A stretch of 64,000 bases of DNA, from positions 310,001-374,000 of the forward strand of contig NZ_JACRTE010000001.1 in NCBI RefSeq assembly GCF_014385105.1, read 5' to 3'. Shown piece after piece: positions 51,044-60,042 of this stretch. Both the position numbers and the translations under genes were made by a program. The stretch comes from Qingrenia yutianensis. GTDB lineage: Bacteria; Bacillota; Clostridia; UMGS1810. A model generated the notes under the pieces. It saw nothing but the letters and a program-made list of their open reading frames with translations, was not told the DNA's origin and did not search any database. The first letter of the stretch is position 1; each line of letters starts with the position of its first letter.

Positions 51044-51940
51044 TTAAAAATTTTTAAAATTATTTTTAATATATGTTTTATCCCGTTTAAGCTGGCAAAC
51101 AAGCGCGTCAACCGACGGGAACCTGATTTCATCTCTTATTTTGTCCAAAAAACAAATTTTCATTTTCTCTCCGTACACATTTTTGTCAAAATCAAAAATG
51201 TGCGTTTCAGTGCGCACTTCTATGTTTTTATCAACCGTCGGATTGTCGCCGACGTTTGTCATTGCAAGATACTTTTCTTCGCCGTAAATTACATAAGACG
51301 CATAAACGCCGTTCTGCGGAAGTATTCTTCCCTTTTCCGCGGCAAAATTCACCGTCGGAAAGCCGATTTTTCCGCCCAGACGCTTGCCCTCCGTGACAGT
51401 TCCTTCAATCGAAAAAGTTCGTCCCAAAAGCGCATTTGCCTTTTTGATATTTCCGTCCGAAATACAGCTTCGTATAAGGCTGGAACTTACCGTTTCGCCG
51501 TCAATTTTAAGACGCTCAACAACGGTAAAACCGATATTTTTCTCATTGCACATTTTTTCGAGCATACAAACGTCACCGCGCTTGTCCTTGCCGAAATGCC
51601 AGTCGTCGCCCGACACAATGTGCTTTGCATTAAACTTTTTTACAAGAATTTCGTTAAAAAAATCCTCCGCGCTTGTGTTTTTAAAATTATCGTCAAAATT
51701 CTGACAATAAAGACAGTCAATGCCGTAATTTTCTAAAAATTCTTCTTTTTCTTTCTTTGAAACAATAAATCCGTCCGAAATATTGTCAAACGTAAAAATC
51801 ACCGTTTTAAGGTGTTTTTCGGCGGATATTTTTTTCATTGTGTCAATAATTTTTTGATGTCCCAAGTGGAGCGCATCAAATTTTCCGAGGGCGATAACCG
51901 TATCGTGCAAAAGATTAAAACCGTCTTTTAAAATTTCCAA
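51044..51940 (-). CDS. ribF: bifunctional riboflavin kinase / FAD synthetase
   Basis: A 298-residue enzyme making FMN and FAD. The N-terminal adenylyltransferase domain has VIALGKFDALHLGHQKII (HLGH motif) and the SSSLIR segment; the C-terminal kinase domain has GRTFSIEGTVTEGKRLGGKIGFPTVNF and GVYASYV. The start is TTG (MEILKDGFNLL), 6 nt after AGGGGG. It is the last gene of the translation operon after truB, as in other Firmicutes. Confidence 0.95.
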   Translation of the reverse strand: MEILKDGFNLLHDTVIALGKFDALHLGHQKIIDTMKKISAEKHLKTVIFTFDNISDGFIVSKKEKEEFLENYGIDCLYCQNFDDNFKNTSAEDFFNEILVKKFNAKHIVSGDDWHFGKDKRGDVCMLEKMCNEKNIGFTVVERLKIDGETVSSSLIRSCISDGNIKKANALLGRTFSIEGTVTEGKRLGGKIGFPTVNFAAEKGRILPQNGVYASYVIYGEEKYLAMTNVGDNPTVDKNIEVRTETHIFDFDKNVYGEKMKICFLDKIRDEIRFPSVDALVCQLKRDKTYIKNNFKNF

Positions 51941-51961
51941 AATTATCCCCCTTATATAAAC

Positions 51962-52846
51962 CTATCCGAAAAGTTTTTCGGACGTTATAACGTTTCGTCC
52001 GTTGTATTTTGAAACGCGCGCAACGCATAAAAATACGCCGTTTTCGTCATACACTCTGTAACGTCCGACGGGCGCGGAAACAGTGGTTTTTGCACCGTTC
52101 ACAAGACGTTTTTTCGTATCAAAATCCGCATTGAACGTCGGCAGAGATTTAAACACAAAATCGGTGTTTATAAGATATTTCTCATATCCGTCCTCTTCGA
52201 GTTTTGCAAGCGTAACCGCGTTTTCAATGTCAAACCCGGCGCTTTTTGTGCGCACAAGGCTTGTCATACACCCGCCGCACGAAAGCTTTTCGCCTATGTC
52301 ACTGCAAAGCGTGCGGATATATGTGCCTTTTGAGCACAAAACTCTGATTTTTGCCGTGTCACTGCCCGTTTCCAAAATGGCAATTTTCTTAATTGTAACT
52401 TTTCTTGCGCTTCGTTCCACCTCAACGCCCTTGCGCGCGTATTCGTAAAGCTTTTTACCGCCGATTTTCACCGCGGAATACATTGGCGGTATCTGCTCTA
52501 TTTCACCCTCAAACGACATAACCGCATTTTCGATTTCACCTTTTGAAAGCAAAACGCTTTTTTCTTCAAGAATATTTCCGAAAATATCCTGTGTGTCGGT
52601 CGTAATGCCGAATTTGATTTCCGCGATATATTCTTTATCGGAATTAAGAACCATATCGCACACCTTTGTTGCCTTGCCGATGCAAACGGGCAAAACTCCT
52701 GTTGCCTCGGGGTCGAGCGTGCCGGTGTGACCGATTTTGCGCGTGCTGAGTATTCGGCGCATTTTCGCCACAACGTCGTGCGACGTAAAGCCTTTTTCTT
52801 TATTTATAACTATAATGCCGTTAATATTTGCGTTATCTGATTTCAT
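51962..52846 (-). CDS. truB: tRNA pseudouridine(55) synthase TruB
   Basis: A 294-residue enzyme making pseudouridine 55 in the T arm of tRNA. Motif II with the catalytic Asp is KIGHTGTLDPEATGVLPVCIGKATK; the KGTYIRTL and PUA-like C-terminal region follow. ATG, 7 nt after AAAGGCG; it overlaps the nrnA end by 14 bp. The Gly-Ile-Ile-Val-Ile-Asn-Lys start (INGIIVINKEKGFTSHDVV) is family standard. Confidence 0.97.
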   Translation of the reverse strand: MKSDNANINGIIVINKEKGFTSHDVVAKMRRILSTRKIGHTGTLDPEATGVLPVCIGKATKVCDMVLNSDKEYIAEIKFGITTDTQDIFGNILEEKSVLLSKGEIENAVMSFEGEIEQIPPMYSAVKIGGKKLYEYARKGVEVERSARKVTIKKIAILETGSDTAKIRVLCSKGTYIRTLCSDIGEKLSCGGCMTSLVRTKSAGFDIENAVTLAKLEEDGYEKYLINTDFVFKSLPTFNADFDTKKRLVNGAKTTVSAPVGRYRVYDENGVFLCVARVSKYNGRNVITSEKLFG

Positions 52847-53780
52847 TTTCAATCGCCTTTAAAAGTTTTTCAACCGCCTCGTCATACGGAATTTTAAAGC
52901 TTACGCCCGCTGCCCTTTTGTGGCCGCCGCCGCCGAATTTTGCAGCAATCTCCGACACATTCACAAATTCGTTTGAACGAAGGCTGAATTTAATTTCATC
53001 ACGCTTGATTTTTGCAAAAATCCCGACTTCAACGCCTTTTACCGAGCGCGGAATACTTGTCAGAAAATCTGCGTCATCAAACGTGAAACCATTATTTTCA
53101 AGATATTCGTAATCAACGCACATAACCGAAATTTTTCCGTTGTGATAAAACTTTAAACTCTCGAGAACGTGCTGTTTCATCCTTAACTGTTCAACGGTAA
53201 ATTCGTCAAACATAGCGTGCGAAAGATTTGAAAATTCGCCGTAAATTTTGCGGAGCGAACCGGCAATTTCAAACGTTTTTTCGGAGGTGTTTGAATATTT
53301 AAAACTGCCCGTATCGCTTGCAATCGCGCAGTAAAGATATTTTGCGCAGTTTTTGCCGATTTCCGCATCAAGCGACTTTGCAAGAGAAAACACAATTTCT
53401 CCCGTTGCACTCGCGTCGGCGTCAATATAGTTAAAATCCGCAAAACCTTTGTTTGTAACGTGATGGTCTATACAAAACGAATTTCCGCACGCTTCAAACA
53501 AAGTTTTATCAAACATACGCTCTTTGTCCGCACAGTCCTCTGCAAACGCGGTTTTCGGCGCATAATTTTCGGGCGCGGTATAACCGCAAACGTCAATAAA
53601 TCCGAGGTTTTTGGGCATGTTTTCCGATATATCCGCAACGTATGCGGTTTTGCCGATCTTGCGCAAAACATCGCACAGCGCAAGTGCGGATCCCACCGCA
53701 TCGCCGTCCGGATTTATATGCGGAATGATTATAAAATCGTTAAAATCTTTAATTTTTTCGGAAAAATCAATTAAATTCAC
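52833..53780 (-). CDS. nrnA: DHH-family oligoribonuclease / pAp phosphatase NrnA
   Basis: A 315-residue DHH/DHHA1 phosphoesterase degrading nanoRNA and 3'-phosphoadenosine 5'-phosphate. Motifs: HINPDGDAVGSALAL, the DHH core CIDHHVTN, the DTGSFKYSNTS segment, and the C-terminal GGGGHKRAAG of DHHA1. GTG start, overlapping the rbfA stop as GTGA, with AGAGGGA about 9 nt upstream. Its place between rbfA and truB is the conserved Gram-positive order. Confidence 0.95.
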   Translation of the reverse strand: MNLIDFSEKIKDFNDFIIIPHINPDGDAVGSALALCDVLRKIGKTAYVADISENMPKNLGFIDVCGYTAPENYAPKTAFAEDCADKERMFDKTLFEACGNSFCIDHHVTNKGFADFNYIDADASATGEIVFSLAKSLDAEIGKNCAKYLYCAIASDTGSFKYSNTSEKTFEIAGSLRKIYGEFSNLSHAMFDEFTVEQLRMKQHVLESLKFYHNGKISVMCVDYEYLENNGFTFDDADFLTSIPRSVKGVEVGIFAKIKRDEIKFSLRSNEFVNVSEIAAKFGGGGHKRAAGVSFKIPYDEAVEKLLKAIENEIR

Positions 53781-54139
53781 TTGTCTGTTTCCCTCTCGCC
53801 ATTATTGATTTTGTGAATAAGCTCGTCAATATGAATACCGTATTCGACGCTGTTATCCTGCACGAATTTAAATTCGGGAGTAATTCTCAAATCGAGTCCC
53901 GACGAAATTTCGTGCCGTATAAACCCTGCCGCAGAATTTAACGCGGTGATAGTGTTTTTTTTCTGCTCGTCCGTTCCCATAACGCTTATATGCGCCTTTG
54001 CGTACTTTAAGTCTTTTGTTATGTCAACCGCAACAACCGAAACCACATCTGCAATACGAGGGTCTTTAAGCCGTCTTATAATACCGCTCAATTCGCGTTT
54101 TACTTCTTCTTTAATTCTTTCAAGTCTGTTGCTTGCCAT
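53777..54139 (-). CDS. rbfA: ribosome-binding factor A
   Basis: A 120-residue KH-like factor for late 30S maturation; RLERIKEEVKRELSGIIRRLKDPRI is the family N-terminus, and ELKFVQDNSVEYGIHIDELI-type sequence ends it. ATG (MASNRLER), 5 nt after AAGGCGGTG; an upstream GTG lies inside that site. It follows infB by 15 bp. Confidence 0.95.
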   Translation of the reverse strand: MASNRLERIKEEVKRELSGIIRRLKDPRIADVVSVVAVDITKDLKYAKAHISVMGTDEQKKNTITALNSAAGFIRHEISSGLDLRITPEFKFVQDNSVEYGIHIDELIHKINNGERETDK

Positions 54140-54154
54140 AAACACACCGCCTTT

Positions 54155-56449
54155 TTATCTCTTTACTTCCTCCATAACGAACGACTCGATAATGTCACCG
54201 TCCTTTATGTCATTGAAGTTTTCAATTCCGACACCGCACTCGTATCCTGCGGCAACTTCTTTCGCATCGTCTTTAAATCGTTTCAAACTACTCAAAACGC
54301 CCTCGTGAACGATAATACCGTCACGGACAATACGTGTCTGCGAATTTCTTGTAATTTTACCGTCCTGAACGTATGCACCGGCGATTGTGCCGACACCCGA
54401 CACTTTAAACGTCGTTCTGACCTCTGCGTGACCGAGAACATTTTCTCTAAACTGCGGTGCGAGCATACCTTTCATAGCGGCTTCGATTTCTTCAATAGCG
54501 TTGTAAATAACCCTGTAAAGTCTGATGTCCACCTCGTCGCGTTTTGCCGACGCCGCCGCACCCGAATCGGGACGAACATTAAATCCGACAATAATCGCAT
54601 TCGACGCGGACGCAAGCATAACGTCCGACTCGGTGATACCGCCGACACCGCCGTGTATGCATTTTACCCTTACTTCGTCGTTTGAAAGCTTTTCGAGCGA
54701 CTGTTTAACCGCCTCAACACTGCCCTGAACGTCTGCTTTCACAATAATGTTAAGGTCCTTAACCTCGCCCTCTTTAATCTGGTCAAACAATGCGTCGAGC
54801 GACACCGCCTGACGTGAAACAGTGTTTTCGTCCTTAATTTTCTGTTTTCTCTTTTCAACGACACTGCGCGCTTTTTTCTCGTCGGTTACGGCATAGAAAA
54901 TATCTCCGCCGACCGGAACTTCGTTAAGACCGACAACCTCAACCGGAACGGACGGACCTGCTTTTTTAACCGACGCACCGCGGTCGTCAACCATTGCTCT
55001 TACTCTGCCGACTGCCGTGCCCGCAACGATAATATCGCCCACACGGAGTGTACCGTTTTGAACAAGAACCGTCGCAACAGGACCTCTGCCCTTGTCAAGC
55101 TGTGATTCGATAACGGTACCTTTTGCCTTTCTGTCGGGGTTTGCTTTGAGTTCTTTCATCTCGGCAACAAGCAAAACCATTTCCAAAAGACCGTCAATAT
55201 TCTGTTTGTATTTTGCCGAAATCGGAACGCAGATTGTGTCACCGCCCCAAGCCTCGGGAATAAGCTCATATTCGGTGAGTTCCTGCATAATTTTATCGGG
55301 ATTTGCACCCTCTTTGTCGATTTTGTTAATTGCAACAATAATTGTAACGCCTGCCGCTTTGGCATGGTTTATTGCTTCAACCGTCTGCGGCATAATTCCA
55401 TCGTCCGCCGCAACAACAAGGATTGCAATATCGGTAACCTGTGCACCGCGCGCACGCATAGCTGTAAACGCTTCGTGTCCCGGTGTGTCGAGGAATGTGA
55501 TTTTTTTATCGTTTACGCGCACTCTGTACGCACCGATGTGCTGTGTGATACCGCCTGCCTCGTTCGCAATAACGTTGGTGCTTCTGATAGCGTCCAAAAG
55601 CGAGGTTTTACCGTGGTCAACGTGACCCATAACAACAACAACCGGCGAACGCGGTTTTAAGCTTTCGGGCGAATCCTCGGTGTCGTTAAAGAGCAAATCT
55701 TCTTCGGTAACGATAATCTCTTTCTCGATTTTAAAGCCCAAATCTTCGCCGACAAGCGACGCGGTATCAAAATCAATCACCTGGCTGATTGCCGCCATAA
55801 TGCCGAGTTCAAAAAGTTTTTTAACAACCGTTGCCGCCGGAACCTCCAAACGCGCGGCAAAGTCGCCGACAGAAATTTCGTCGGGCACCAAAACGGTTTT
55901 AACCTCAACGGTTTCTTTCTTTTCTTTCTCTTTTTTCGCCGCAGGGATGTTTGTCTTTTCGGGCTTTTTGTGCTGATTGCCCTTTTTAAGTTTCTGCTTT
56001 TTCTCAACATTCGATACCTTTTCAATATCGACAAGTTCTTCTATTTTTTCGGTATCGAGTTTTTCAAGGTCAACAACGTTCTGACGCGTGTCAACAACTT
56101 TAAGATTGTCCTGTTTAACGATTTTAAGCGACTCCTCGCTCACTTCCTCGTCGAGAACAATCTCCTCTTTAAACTCAATGCCTTTCTTTGCGGCTTCTTC
56201 TTTTTTCGCCTGTTTTTCAGCCTCTATTTTAGCCTTTTTCTCCTCGGCTTTGTGAGCAAAATATTCTTCAAGCGTCATTTTGTCGTCATATTTATTCATA
56301 TAAATCGAAAAAATGAGATTGATGTCGTCGGGTTCAAGCTTTGCCGAGTGATTTTTCATCACAATGCCGTAATCGGCAAAAATACCGATAAGCTCTTTGC
56401 TCTGAACGCCGAAATCCTTTGCTATTTCGTGAATTTTTGGTTGTGCCAA
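54155..56449 (-). CDS. infB: translation initiation factor IF-2
   Basis: A 764-residue GTPase bringing initiator tRNA to the 30S subunit. The N-terminal IF2N module (KIHEIAKDFGVQSKELIGIF) is followed by a Lys/Glu-rich linker, a second IF2N copy, then the GTPase: G1 GHVDHGKTSL, G3 DTPGHEAF, G4 NKID; C-terminal domains II-IV are complete. The start is TTG (MAQPKIHEIA), 6 nt after CGGAGGTG; the upstream GTG coincides with the ribosome site. Confidence 0.97.
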   Translation of the reverse strand: MAQPKIHEIAKDFGVQSKELIGIFADYGIVMKNHSAKLEPDDINLIFSIYMNKYDDKMTLEEYFAHKAEEKKAKIEAEKQAKKEEAAKKGIEFKEEIVLDEEVSEESLKIVKQDNLKVVDTRQNVVDLEKLDTEKIEELVDIEKVSNVEKKQKLKKGNQHKKPEKTNIPAAKKEKEKKETVEVKTVLVPDEISVGDFAARLEVPAATVVKKLFELGIMAAISQVIDFDTASLVGEDLGFKIEKEIIVTEEDLLFNDTEDSPESLKPRSPVVVVMGHVDHGKTSLLDAIRSTNVIANEAGGITQHIGAYRVRVNDKKITFLDTPGHEAFTAMRARGAQVTDIAILVVAADDGIMPQTVEAINHAKAAGVTIIVAINKIDKEGANPDKIMQELTEYELIPEAWGGDTICVPISAKYKQNIDGLLEMVLLVAEMKELKANPDRKAKGTVIESQLDKGRGPVATVLVQNGTLRVGDIIVAGTAVGRVRAMVDDRGASVKKAGPSVPVEVVGLNEVPVGGDIFYAVTDEKKARSVVEKRKQKIKDENTVSRQAVSLDALFDQIKEGEVKDLNIIVKADVQGSVEAVKQSLEKLSNDEVRVKCIHGGVGGITESDVMLASASNAIIVGFNVRPDSGAAASAKRDEVDIRLYRVIYNAIEEIEAAMKGMLAPQFRENVLGHAEVRTTFKVSGVGTIAGAYVQDGKITRNSQTRIVRDGIIVHEGVLSSLKRFKDDAKEVAAGYECGVGIENFNDIKDGDIIESFVMEEVKR

Positions 56450-56463
56450 AACTACCACCTCCG

Positions 56464-56766
56464 TTAATTTTGCGGCAGACTCTTTTCAATCAGTCCTGCC
56501 AGTCCCTCGTCGCAGACCGCAACAACCGCGTTGTGCGTGTTGCCTATGCTGTGCCCCAAAGAAACCGAATCGCCAAAAAATACATATTTGACGTCATAAA
56601 ATTTACAGCTGTTAGTGACGCTTTTAAGTGTGTTTTTTGCAGTGTCACAGCCGATAATCACAAGCTTTGCACTGCCCGACGAAATCGCGTCCTTACAGTT
56701 TTTCTCACCGCTTACAAGTCTGCCTGCTTTTTTTGCAAGACCTATAAGCATATATGTTCGCTCCAT
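56464..56766 (-). CDS. ylxQ: L7Ae-family ribosomal-like protein YlxQ
   Basis: A 100-residue L7Ae/L30e-fold RNA-binding protein: MLIGLAKKAGRLVSGEKNCKDAI, KLVIIGCDTAKNTLKSV, and the VSLGHSIGNTHNAVVAV segment. It lies between ylxR and infB in the usual order; its RNA target (probably a kink-turn) is unknown. ATG, 6 nt after GGTG, overlapping the ylxR stop region. Confidence 0.9.
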   Translation of the reverse strand: MERTYMLIGLAKKAGRLVSGEKNCKDAISSGSAKLVIIGCDTAKNTLKSVTNSCKFYDVKYVFFGDSVSLGHSIGNTHNAVVAVCDEGLAGLIEKSLPQN

Positions 56767-56767
56767 T

Positions 56768-57034
56768 TTAATCACCGATAATTTCGTTAAGTTTTTGATA
56801 AATGTCCGCGCAGTCCGAAAGTTTCAGCGTGCGCGAAAGACGGTTCTTTTTTTCCGCTTTTGCAACGCATTTTCCGTCACGGCAAATATATGCCCCTCTG
56901 CCGAAAATTTCTTTGTCCGCATTTACAAAAACTTCGCCGTTTTTATTTTTAACGATTTTTATAAAATCAGCTTTTCCGCCCTTTTTTCCGCATCCTATGC
57001 AAGTGCGGACGGGCAAAAATTTACTCTCGCCCAC
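56768..57034 (-). CDS. ylxR: YlxR/RnpM family RNA-binding protein (DUF448)
   Basis: An 88-residue protein with the DUF448 signature RTCIGCGKKG and GRGAYICRDGKCV. A Bacillus relative has been reported to bind the RNase P RNA and lower its activity; the same role here is inference. GTG start, 7 nt after AGGGAGTG. It lies 13 bp after nusA. Confidence 0.92.
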   Translation of the reverse strand: MGESKFLPVRTCIGCGKKGGKADFIKIVKNKNGEVFVNADKEIFGRGAYICRDGKCVAKAEKKNRLSRTLKLSDCADIYQKLNEIIGD

Positions 57035-57047
57035 AGTGTGTCACTCC

Positions 57048-58082
57048 CTACTCGTCGCGGTCGCTTTTGATGTCGATTTTATAACCCGTAAGACGCGCCG
57101 CAAGACGTGCGTTCTGTCCCTCTTTGCCGATTGCAAGAGAAAGCTGTGTGAAAGGAACGATTATATGCGCCTGTTTGTTTTCAACATCAACATTGAGCGA
57201 TACAACCTCGGCAGGACTCAAAGCCGCTCTGATAAATTCTTCGGGATCGTCACTGTATTTTACAATGTCGATTTTCTCGCCGTTAAGCTCGTTGATAATA
57301 ACCTGAACCCTTGCGCCCTTTGCACCAATGCACGCGCCTATCGGGTCAACGTTTTCATTGTTGGTTTTAACCGCCATTTTTGTCCTTGAACCTGCCTCGC
57401 GCGAGATACTCATAATTTCAACTATGCCGTCCTGAATTTCGGGAATTTCATTTTCAAAAAGTTTCTGCACAAGTGCTGCTTTTGCTCTCGAAACCGTGAT
57501 AACAGGGCCTTTTGTGGTCTTTTTAACCTCGGTTACATAAACCTTTAAATGCTGGTGAAAATCGTACATTTCAGTGGGAACCTGCTCGGAAACCGGCAAA
57601 AACACCTCCGCTTTTCCTGCATCGAGATAAATATTTCTGCGCTCAATTCGCTGAATAATTCCCTCGATAACCGTGTGTTCCTTTGCCGAAAATTCTTCGT
57701 AGATGTTTTCTCTTTCAACCTCGCGGATTTTCTGCGTAACCATCTGCTTTGCGGTCTGTGCGGCAATACGTCCGAACGTTTTCGGCGTTGCCTCAATTTC
57801 AACCTCACTGCCGATGTCATACTGCTTGCTGATTTTGTGCGCTTCTTCAAGCGAAATTTCGGTTTGGGGGTCTGTAACCTCTTCAACAACCGTTTTTTTC
57901 GCAAAAACTCTTACAACGCCCGTTTCGTTGTCAATACTGACAAAAACGTTATCCTGATTTGTTTCGTAATTCTTTTTGTAAGCGGATATAAGCGCATTTT
58001 CAATCGTTTCAAGCAAAACTTCTTTTTTGATATTTTTTTCTCTTTCAATTTCCTCCAACGCCAATATGAACTCACTGTTCAT
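57048..58082 (-). CDS. nusA: transcription termination/antitermination factor NusA
   Basis: A 344-residue elongation factor binding RNA polymerase and nascent RNA. The N-terminal polymerase-binding domain (MNSEFILALEEIEREKNI) is followed by S1 and two KH domains (ENVDPIGACIGAKGARVQVI and LAIGKEGQNARLAARLTGYKIDI). The C-terminal acidic repeats of E. coli NusA are absent, as usual in Firmicutes. ATG, 12 nt after AAGGGG. Confidence 0.97.
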   Translation of the reverse strand: MNSEFILALEEIEREKNIKKEVLLETIENALISAYKKNYETNQDNVFVSIDNETGVVRVFAKKTVVEEVTDPQTEISLEEAHKISKQYDIGSEVEIEATPKTFGRIAAQTAKQMVTQKIREVERENIYEEFSAKEHTVIEGIIQRIERRNIYLDAGKAEVFLPVSEQVPTEMYDFHQHLKVYVTEVKKTTKGPVITVSRAKAALVQKLFENEIPEIQDGIVEIMSISREAGSRTKMAVKTNNENVDPIGACIGAKGARVQVIINELNGEKIDIVKYSDDPEEFIRAALSPAEVVSLNVDVENKQAHIIVPFTQLSLAIGKEGQNARLAARLTGYKIDIKSDRDE

Positions 58083-58114
58083 TTTTCTTCAACGCCCCTT
58101 TTCAAAATAGTTAT

Positions 58115-58576
58115 TTAAAAAATTACCGCCAATTTTATACTCGAAATTTTGTCAAGCGGAATTTTGATTTCGCCGTTATCGTCGATTGTCACATAATCGT
58201 CGCCGTAACCTGTGAGCGTACCGCTCAAAAACTTTGCGCCGTTGATTTTTGTAAACAATCCCACATCAACCGTTCTGCCTTTATATTTTTCGTAATCTTC
58301 TTTGTTGCGCAGAGGTCTGTCTATGCCGGGCGACGAAACCTCAAGCATATACGCATTGGAAATCGGGTCGCTTTCGTCAAGCAAATCCGAAAGGTATCGG
58401 CTGACATTCTCGCAGTCGTTTATGGAAATGTTTTCATCGGGATTTTCCTTTTCGATAAAAACTCTCAAAACATAGTCCGCGCCCTCTTTTTTATATTCAA
58501 TGTCAAAAAGCGAGCAGTCATATTTTTTTGCCGCGTCCTCAGCAAGCGATTTTACAACTTCCGTGATTTTAGCCAT
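58115..58576 (-). CDS. rimP: ribosome maturation factor RimP
   Basis: A 153-residue 30S maturation factor; LFDIEYKKEGADYVLRVFIEKE, ISINDCENVSRYLSDLLDE and YMLEVSSPGIDRPL are family-standard. ATG (MAKITEVVKS) behind GCGGAGGTG; 14 upstream codons in the frame belong to the leader. First gene of the rimP-to-ribF operon. Confidence 0.96.
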   Translation of the reverse strand: MAKITEVVKSLAEDAAKKYDCSLFDIEYKKEGADYVLRVFIEKENPDENISINDCENVSRYLSDLLDESDPISNAYMLEVSSPGIDRPLRNKEDYEKYKGRTVDVGLFTKINGAKFLSGTLTGYGDDYVTIDDNGEIKIPLDKISSIKLAVIF

Positions 58577-58641
58577 TTTAACACCTCCGCGTACATTGCA
58601 CATTTTTGTGCAGTGCAAAAAATTACCTCATACAATACGAA

Positions 58642-58720
58642 AGAGTGGGTTTAGCCCACTCTCTTGTCAAGTCAATATTCAGTATATGGATATTCTACCA
58701 CATATTTTATGAAAAATCAA
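58642..58720 (-). promoter_or_regulatory. promoter and leader hairpin of the rimP-nusA-infB operon
   Basis: TTGATT (58715-58720), 17 bp, TAGAAT (58692-58697) with a TGG extension. The 100-nt leader includes an 8-bp hairpin AGAGTGGG/CCCACTCT (58642-58649, 58655-58662) without a T tract. NusA autoregulates this operon in other bacteria; that is an inference here. Confidence 0.65.
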
Positions 58721-58806
58721 GGCTTTTTTGTACTTTTTTTGAAAAATGTATGTAAATAACGGATATTTTATGCCCAAATACTCAAATTCGGAATTGTTTC
58801 GGGCAT

Positions 58807-58835
58807 AAAAAAACTTCGGCAAAGCCGAAGTTTTT
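58807..58835 (-). terminator. terminator of the CD1247-like gene
   Basis: A perfect 12-bp stem (58809-58820 with 58824-58835, AAAAACTTCGGC and complement), loop AAA, then T7 on the minus strand. Its T tract overlaps a wider inverted repeat TTTATGCCC/GGGCATAAA (58767-58775, 58801-58809). Confidence 0.85.
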
Positions 58836-58839
58836 AAAA

Positions 58840-59268
58840 TTATTCCTCGTCGTCGCAGCCGCAGCAATCGTCGCAGTCGCAGTCGTCAAAATCAATGTCG
58901 ATTTTTGTTTTGCAGTTGGGGCAGTAAATGTCCTCGTCTTTCAAAAGAGTATCCTCGTCAACGCATACGATTTCGTGGCACTCGGGGCATTCAACCTCGT
59001 AATACTCATCGTCATCACAGCAGTCATCGCAATCGCACTCATCACAGTCGAGAAGCTCTTCTTCAACAGCCGCCAAATCTTCGTCGATTAAGTCAACCTG
59101 CTCTGCAACCTCGTCCTGATAATCGTACAAATCGTCGATAGACTCATTGATCTCGTCCAAAACAGAAAGCAAAGCTTTAAAAATTTTGCCCTCGTTAGAT
59201 TTGTCGTCGAATTTCATACCTTCCATTAAACCTTTAACATATGAAAGCTGATTTGATATATTTTCCAT
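58840..59268 (-). CDS. CD1247-like protein with zinc-ribbon and Asp/Cys-rich tracts
   Basis: A 142-residue acidic protein. Residues 1-70 resemble the CD1247 N-terminal helical domain conserved in Clostridia (NQLSYVKGLMEGM and VLDEINESIDDLYDYQDEV). A zinc-ribbon-like module follows (ECPECHEIVC ... YCPNC). It is flanked by two Asp/Cys tracts: DCDECDCDDCCDDD and DDCDCDDCCGCDDEE at the C-terminus. In total 15 Cys occur in the last 77 residues. Metal binding is likely; function unknown. ATG, 7 nt after AAGGGAGG. It follows efp by 44 bp and ends in a strong terminator. Confidence 0.8.
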   Translation of the reverse strand: MENISNQLSYVKGLMEGMKFDDKSNEGKIFKALLSVLDEINESIDDLYDYQDEVAEQVDLIDEDLAAVEEELLDCDECDCDDCCDDDEYYEVECPECHEIVCVDEDTLLKDEDIYCPNCKTKIDIDFDDCDCDDCCGCDDEE

Positions 59269-59312
59269 AAATTTAACCTCCCTTTAAATAAAAAACTGAT
59301 TTAGAAAAAGCT

Positions 59313-59870
59313 TTACGCTCTTTCCATATATTCGCCTGTTCTTGTGTCAATTCTAATCATTTCGCCCTGGTCGATAAAGAGCGGAACATTAAGTGTCGCG
59401 CCCGTTTCAACGGTTGCGGGTTTTGTAGCGCCTGTCGAAGTATCGCCCTTAAATCCCGGTTCGGTTTCGGTAACCTGAAGTTCAACGAACGTGGGGGGTT
59501 CAACGCCGAAAACATTGCCTTTATACGAAAGCACTTTGACAACCATATTTTCTTTTACGAATTTGAACGAATCACCGAGAGCCTCTTTGTTAAGCGGCAT
59601 CTGCTCGAATGTTTCCTGATCCATAAAGTAATACAATTCGCCGTCTGTATATAAATACTCGTAGTCCTTTCTTTCGATATGCGCTTTGGGCATTTTTTCG
59701 GTAGGTCTGAAAGTTTTTTCAACCACCGCGCCTGTGATAACGTTTTTAAGTTTTGTTCTTACAAAAGCAGCGCCTTTACCGGGTTTAACGTGCTGAAATT
59801 CCACAATCTGGAAAACGTTGCCGTCAAGCTCAAAGGTAACGCCGTTTCTGAATTCACCTGCTGAAATCAT
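59313..59870 (-). CDS. efp: translation elongation factor P
   Basis: A 185-residue factor that relieves ribosome stalling at polyproline. The KOW domain has the modified loop HVKPGKGAAFVRTKLKN (tip lysine in KPGKG), followed by two OB domains (GEMIRIDTRTGEYMER at the end). ATG behind AGGAGG. It has its own promoter at 59936-59964. The modification enzyme is not in the window. Confidence 0.97.
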   Translation of the reverse strand: MISAGEFRNGVTFELDGNVFQIVEFQHVKPGKGAAFVRTKLKNVITGAVVEKTFRPTEKMPKAHIERKDYEYLYTDGELYYFMDQETFEQMPLNKEALGDSFKFVKENMVVKVLSYKGNVFGVEPPTFVELQVTETEPGFKGDTSTGATKPATVETGATLNVPLFIDQGEMIRIDTRTGEYMERA

Positions 59871-59935
59871 TTTAAAAATCCTCCTGTAACTATATTCTAA
59901 TGACGGTTTTAACCGACAAAAATTCCATAATATTT

Positions 59936-59964
59936 ATTTTAACCTATTTTTTGCAAAATAGCAA
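59936..59964 (-). promoter_or_regulatory. promoter of efp
   Basis: TTGCTA (59959-59964), 17 bp, TAAAAT (59936-59941), about 65 bp before the efp ATG. The leader contains CGGTT/AACCG as a small hairpin. Efp and the CD1247-like gene probably share this promoter. Confidence 0.6.
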
Positions 59965-60042
59965 GTGTTTTTTTAAAATTTATCAATAATATTTCCTATT
60001 TTACATAAATAAGCCTTAATTTTTGCAATTTATAATAGAATT

